Below, in pieces: positions 58,828 through 64,000 of a DNA stretch of 64,000 nucleotides. Under the pieces are notes generated by a model that searched no databases, had not been told where the DNA came from, and was given only the letters and a program-made list of their open reading frames with translations. The stretch comes from Anagrus nilaparvatae (taxonomy: Eukaryota; Arthropoda; Insecta; Hymenoptera; Mymaridae), in NCBI GenBank assembly GCA_022575985.1, contig JAKSXM010000132.1, positions 11,718,001-11,782,000 of the forward strand, read 5' to 3'. How positions within the stretch are numbered: the first letter of the stretch is position 1; each line of letters begins with the position of its first letter. A program made the position numbers and the translations under genes.

Positions 58828-59580
58828 CCCTTCAAGGGGCATTAGGAAATTTCTCAAAATTTTTTTTGAACTGCGCATGGGCGAGAAAATTAACATTTCT
58901 GCTTCAACTTTTCTAGCTTTAATATCTCAGCTGTGGACTGTTTAATTTTGACCCGGTTCGTCTCAGTTTGTTTATGTATTCTTAACATATGAAATCATTT
59001 TTTTTGGGAAAATTCATCCTGTATAAAAATCAGCTTGCAAAATAATGATCTTTAAAAAATCATTTCTTACTATTTTTTTTCAAATTTTCTAATTTCCCAA
59101 TTCATGTGACCAAATTGAAATCTAATTAGAAATTTAAATTCCAGAAAATTTTACATAGGGGTACCAACTTACGTGTCTTATAACGATTTGAATGAAATTG
59201 GCAAAACCTAAAATTTATTATTCTTTTATAAAAAATTTTAAATTCTGAATTATTATTATAGAAATAATAAATTTTAACTTTTTAATTTAAAATTTAGCCA
59301 TTTTTAAAAAAATCTTCATGAAGACATAAAAAATTACTTACTGGGCCCATAGCAAATTTTCCGTAGGATCCGATTTTGGGCTCAAAATATATAAGCAAAC
59401 AAGTGAGTCGAAACGAACAGGATAAAAATTGCAGGGTTCATAGCTGTGATATTAAGATTAGAAAGGTTAAACTAGAAATTTTAATTTTCTCGCGCATTCG
59501 CAGTACAAAAACAATTTTTGACCCCATAATCGGATCCGATGGGAAATTTCCTGTGGGACCTTAAAGGGAAAAAAGTTTTT
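58828..59580. mobile_element. Inverted-repeat element related to the 1030-3450 palindrome
   Basis: AACTTTTTTCCCTTCAAGG and GGAAATTTCTC, then CTGCGCATGGGCGAGAAAAT at the left. ATTTTCTCGCGCATTCGCAG, GGGAAATTTCC and CCTTAAAGGGAAAAAAG at the right. Internal CCAGAAAATTTTACATA (59142) and ATATCTCAGCTG (58921) match blocks of the palindrome near 2650 and 2445. Non-coding. Confidence 0.65.
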
Positions 59581-59770
59581 TTCAATAAGATACGCCGTTA
59601 AGATAAAAAATAAGAAAATAAACCATGTTTGGAAGTTAAAAATACACTGAAAAAAAAACCGGAATCCCAGTTTTTTTTCCTGAATTTTGTTTTTTTTCAA
59701 ATGATTACAAATGGCATATAAGCAAAAGAAAAATATTTTTTTATTTTGGTGCACAATTTTTCTTTTACCT

Positions 59771-60852
59771 CATTAACGGCGGGGCGGAGAATTTTGGAAA
59801 TGAGCAAAAATAAGTATATTCCCTTATAGATAAGTGGCTAAAAAGTTCATTCTTTTAGTAAAATTTCATGCTCTTTCAGAATTGGATCGTTGATCAATAA
59901 CTTCGACTTCTTTTTCATAAAAAATTAAAATTTGACCCCTAAATTGGCTGAAACTACTCCTGAAAAGCGGGTGTTTTTGCTATTTTAGTACTTTTAGCAT
60001 CCAGGATATGCCCATATCGACGGTCCCTAGGAATAACATCGTTATTCGCCGAGAGTAGCAAAGACGCCGACATTTCAATGTATAAAGTATACGAGATGTG
60101 GGAGTATTTGTTTTTCCCCGCGGCGAATAACGATGTTATTCCTAGGGACCGTCGATATATTTTTGGGTAGCTAATCAAGAATTTCGACTTCTTTTTCATA
60201 AATAAATAAAATTAAACCCCTACATTGGCTAAAACTACCTTTAAAAGGGGTGTTTTTGCTATTTTTGCACTTTGAGTGTCCAAAGTACGTGGTTAAATTT
60301 TAATTCTTTATTATGAAAAAGAAGTCGAAATTATTGATCATCGACCCAAAAAACCCGTATGGTGCAAATCTGAGTGCTCAAAGTGCAAATATGTAAAAAA
60401 ACCCCTTTAACCTGCGATTTTGGGTTCAGCGATCCAAAAAACCTATAGCAGAACAAATCTGGTGTTCGTCAGTGATAATACAACCAAACCCGTATTTTGA
60501 CAGGAGTACTACCTCTATCCACTTTTTAAGGGTTGTAAATAGGACCAGAATTAATGAGACCTCAATGTATACAAAGTTTACTTAAATTTACATAAAAAAT
60601 ATTATTTTCAAACATTTTTTAATAAAATTGGATACTTTTTTCATTGATTTTTCCAAAGATTTCCTAATAATGTCTGACCTACACATTTCACCCCCGTTTT
60701 TAGGGTATTTTTAAGGTTTGTAGTAAAAAACTAATGTCAGATTCTGAAAGAGCATGAAATTTTACTACAAGGATGAACTTTTTAGCCACTTATCTATAAG
60801 GGAATATACTTATTTTTGCCCATTTCCAAAACTCTCCGCCCCGGCGTTAATG
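59771..60852. mobile_element. Inverted-repeat element nested in 59643-61010
   Basis: CATTAACGGCGGGGCGGAGA at the left, TCTCCGCCCCGGCGTTAATG at the right. Arms of about 135 bp include CCCTTATAGATAAGTGGCTA and its complement, and AAAGAGCATGAAATTTTACT with its complement. The interior has partial repeats of GAAGTCGAAATTATTGATCA. Non-coding. Confidence 0.75.
60014..60160. mobile_element. Young MITE with perfect 38-bp inverted repeats
   Basis: Left repeat 60014-60051 and right repeat 60121-60158 are exact complements (ATATCGACGGTCCCTAGGAA ... CGTTATTCGCCG). With TA as target, the element is TCGACGG...CCGTCGA between TA dinucleotides. Perfect repeats suggest recent insertion. It lies inside the nested element at 59771-60852, the third level of the nest. 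Confidence 0.85.
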
Positions 60853-61010
60853 AAAGTCCCATCATGTTGCAGTGCTCGCATTTTAAATGATTTATTTTTA
60901 AATGATTTATTTTTTTAATTTTCTTTACGTTTTAAGCTATTTGCAATCGTTTGAAACAAAAAAAAATCCTGTCACAAAAATTCCTGTTACAACCGGAGTT
61001 TTTTTCAGTA

Positions 61011-62177
61011 TAGAATCAAAAAACAAAAAAACTAAAATCCCTGTAAAAAAGAGTGAAAGAGATCTAGAAGACTAAAAAATAGAGAAAATTATTTTTTTTA
61101 GTTACAAATTCGATAAAAAATATTTTGAAACGGATTTTCTTACCCATCCATGAAAGTTTATAAACACCTTACGAGACACCGTACAAATATTAACCCACAT
61201 CTACAACTTTTTTTCCTAAAAAAATGTTAGACATTTGAAAAAAGAATTAAATTTTGCCTGAAATTGACTGTAACTAACGTCAAGCTTATAACAAATAACA
61301 TCTTTGACAAATTAAAAAAAAAAATACGTCGTAACTAATCTACATCTTGTACCCTTTAAGTTGCTAAGAGTCTATAATATTTGAGTAAAAAAAACTTTTT
61401 ATAAAGTATAAAAACTTTAAATATAAGCCAATAAGCTTTATTTGCATATCCATTGAAATCTAAATATGCAGTGCACATAAAATAAGATGCAAAATAATAA
61501 ATCACATAAATATATATTATTATTATTAAAAATTTTCTATTATGTTTACTTAATATATTTAAAATATAATACCCCTTATAATAATATATTTTACATATTA
61601 TAACAGTGGCTGTGCACATATAAAGTACTACTAGGTGTAATTGAATAATATACCCAAGAGTTACGAACTCAAGAGAATATATACCAAACTAAAGCTTATA
61701 AAGTTTATCCTTTTACTCGTATTATATTTCTGAAATATGCTACCTATATTAGGGTGAATTTTCAACAACAACAAAAAAATTCAACAGATATAATGCATGT
61801 ATATGTTAGGTACAAATTTTGAAATAATTTTTTAAGAAATTCAATTGGAATTTTATATTTATTTGCTAAAAAAATCTATAATACTATAGTATTTGGTAAG
61901 TGGAATTTGGGGTCCTCAGTTTCAAAATTAAGAATTATGAACTTTGAAACTAGGTTTTCAAATAAAATTAATTATTAAGAAAATAAAAAACAAAAATTGT
62001 GCTATTTAATTTTTTTTTTTCTTTTAACTTAGTTGCAATATGTTCAATTCTTAATTTCAAAGTTGAGTAAGTATAGGCCTGAACCTCTATTTCTCCGTTA
62101 AATTTTTGTTGCTGATAGGTTCATAAAATTTTTCAATGAGTATTTACGTTTTTCGGATGGTGAATATATAATTCGTT
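61011..62177. other. AT-rich rdgA intron
   Basis: No gene or repeat recognised. Confidence 0.4.
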
Positions 62178-62345
62178 TTTAATATGGTATCTATTTTTAC
62201 CCAAAATGACTCAGTTCTCCATACGAAACAATTTTAGGTTATTTTTTTTGCTTTTTTTGGTACATTATTTTGTGAGCAACTAGAGAATTTTAAATAAAAA
62301 TGGATGGCATAAAAAAAAATAGCATATTCGTGTTCAGAAACCCGA
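62178..62345. repeat. Dispersed repeat, direct mate of 55565-55720
   Basis: TGGTATCTATTTTTACCCAA, AATGACTCAG, CTAGAGAATTTTAAAT and ATTCGTGTTCAG blocks occur in the same order as at 55565. About 70% alike by eye. Confidence 0.65.
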
Positions 62346-64000
62346 AGAACATAAGTAACAGATAGAATGTTAAAAGACCCACAATACATAAACGAATATC
62401 ATATTCGTATTCATCATTCCAAAAACTGTAAAAACTCATTGGAAAATTTGATGGACCTATCAGCAATAAAAAGTGCCTGCGAAACAGTGGTTCAAGCCTA
62501 TACCATTGCAGAAATTAATAAAATTTTTTTTTTAACTACTGGGCTAATATTCTTAGATATGATTGCAATAAAATAAAAAAGAAAGAAGTATAAGTCGATA
62601 AATAACTAGTGCAGAAAAGTTTAGAAAGAGACACATTAGGTATATAAGAAAATTGTCAATGAATGTTTTTATTTTATTTTTATTCTACCTGAAATTATAA
62701 GTATATTTTTAAAAAATAAAAATAATATATAATATTAGTTAAAATTAAAATTATTTTATTTTACAAATAAAAGAAGAAAAAGTAGTGACTTAAAAATGAA
62801 ACTTAATATCAAACAAAAATTTACAAATAATAAATTTTTTTTTGATAAAAAAATATTTTAAAATTTTCTAGAGTCGAAATAATTAAAAATTTCTTCTTTA
62901 ATTTTTGTCTTTCAATAAAACACGACAATTAATAGTTTTAAAAAATAATTATAAATTTGGTTAGTAATGAAATTAGAGTTGTTTTTAAATAGTAAGACTC
63001 ATGGCCAGAACAATAAAGTATGGCATATAAAATGCACGTAAATTGCAATTAGGGGTATTATTTTTTTATGGCCAAATGTCGTACAAGATTCATCTTTGTC
63101 AGTGAACAGAACGCACATTTTTACAGATCGAAAAATACGTGATTTCTAACCACTGAAAAAAACAATAAAACAATTTTGTGTATTGATTTAAAAATTAAAT
63201 GCGTGATAAAATAGAGCTTTTCCAAAAGTAAAAGTAATATATCGCTAAAAAAAACATAAAATATGCTTTGAAAAATTCCTAAACAATAAAATATTTTGAT
63301 GAATATCCTAGGAATTTATTTTACTTGTGATGCTTGTGGATTTGTCGACCACTGTAATGTCAAAAGTTTCTATTTTATTTAATGAAAGTAAATTGTTTTT
63401 TGAAAAAACTTAGAATATTTGTACTTTTAATTTACAAAGTATTATGTATTACACTATTTTTTAATCACGTAATTTATCTGTCATAAAGTTTCGAATTTAC
63501 AGTAAAGGTTATAGTATCCTTTTTTTAGCTTATTTAATCAATTTTTGCCACAAAAAGAAATAATGTAATTTTTATGTGCTAGGTAATAGAAATAAAGATA
63601 CAATCAAAGTAATTTTTTTTTTTCTTATAATAAGTGACCAGTAACTTAATCCAGTGATCGATAAACCAACATTTTTTTCAAGAGCCAAAAAATACAGTCA
63701 CTCTAAAACCATATTACCGCTGATGCATGATAAAAATGCAATTAATAATATATCTTTGCAAATTAAATACACCTAAAGACATGAAATTTTTCTCTAAACT
63801 TTTTTGTACGTACTTAAAATTTTAATAAGCTTTGTTTTATAAAAAACAATGGAAAAAACAAGTATTTTGATCACTTTTATGTACTGAGCTTTTGCATGAT
63901 TGCACTGTATGAAGTGAATTTAGGTAACTGAATGTACCTTTTATGTCATATAGACAAATATTGAGTTTATAGGTACAAATGACCCTCTTCATAAACCAAA
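62346..64000. other. AT-rich rdgA intron
   Basis: No exon or repeat recognised. The 69-codon frame at 62367-62576 matches nothing I know and has no plausible splice context. Confidence 0.4.

Larger units (their letters stand above)
59643..61010. mobile_element. TA-flanked MITE (CACTGAAAA family) hosting nested elements
   Basis: TA-CACTGAAAAAAAAACCGG at the left and CCGGAGTTTTTTTCAG-TA at the right, with ATTTGTAATCATTTGAAA-type and TTTGCAATCGTTTGAAAC blocks matching about 80 bp in. Same family as 26340-27065. An inverted-repeat element (59771-60852) sits inside. Confidence 0.55.

Noticed and set aside
1..64000. CRISPR arrays, operons or prokaryotic defence systems
   Set aside because: The window is eukaryotic; the regular repeats are minisatellites within transposable elements and lack unique spacers.

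Overview
This is AT-rich nuclear DNA from an arthropod, most probably an insect. The evidence is a spliced gene matching retinal degeneration A (rdgA), the insect DGK-zeta/iota type diacylglycerol kinase, together with non-LTR and Penelope-like retroelements, non-autonomous Helentron-like elements and many MITEs. The species cannot be fixed from the sequence. There is no bacterial-type gene organisation: most of the window is intergenic or intronic and filled with transposable elements (TEs).

The one recognisable host gene runs on the + strand from about 32.6 kb past the right edge. Exon A (32612-33888) carries the start codon and a long, partly acidic N-terminal region. Exon B (34464-34596) holds the first half of C1 domain 1. 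After a 22,962-bp intron, exon C (57559-58199) holds the rest of C1-1, all of C1-2, a basic MARCKS-like linker and the start of the kinase domain. Splice sites and phases agree at every join (phase 2, phase 0, then an open phase-2 donor). The rest of the kinase domain lies beyond the window.

Left of the gene (1-31 kb) is a TE field. A palindromic element (1030-3450) and a smaller palindrome (4342-5177) each have one arm split by a Helentron-type non-autonomous element (HINE). A decayed LINE RT fragment lies at 5.5-6.3 kb. A nearly complete minus-strand LINE lies at 6.87-11.5 kb; its ORF1 and endonuclease region share one frame, separated by a single UAG in a TMV-type leaky context. A second decayed LINE is at 12.6-13.2 kb. 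Further inverted-repeat elements lie at 14.7-15.8, 17.9-19.0, 22.0-23.4 and 23.7-24.5 kb, with a hAT-type MITE at 25.26 kb and another HINE at 28.7 kb.

Inside the large rdgA intron are a TA-flanked MITE (36.6 kb), a canonical Helitron 3' end (37.06 kb), a LINE RT relic (38.4-39.3 kb), an inverted-repeat element with a tRNA-like core (39.7-40.6 kb), two more MITEs, and a Penelope-like element (47.15-50.04 kb). A GC-rich LINE with a 9-bp target duplication is inserted in the Penelope-like element. A young 2.9-kb palindrome (51.26-54.20 kb) and a head-to-head HINE pair (55.1-55.5 kb) follow. Downstream of exon C is another inverted-repeat element and a three-deep nest ending in a MITE with perfect 38-bp inverted repeats.

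The observations most worth pursuing are the leaky UAG joining LINE ORF1 to its endonuclease, the HINE family whose insertion points can be read from intact palindrome arms, and the YY1/PHO-like motif arrays in the cores of two palindromic elements.
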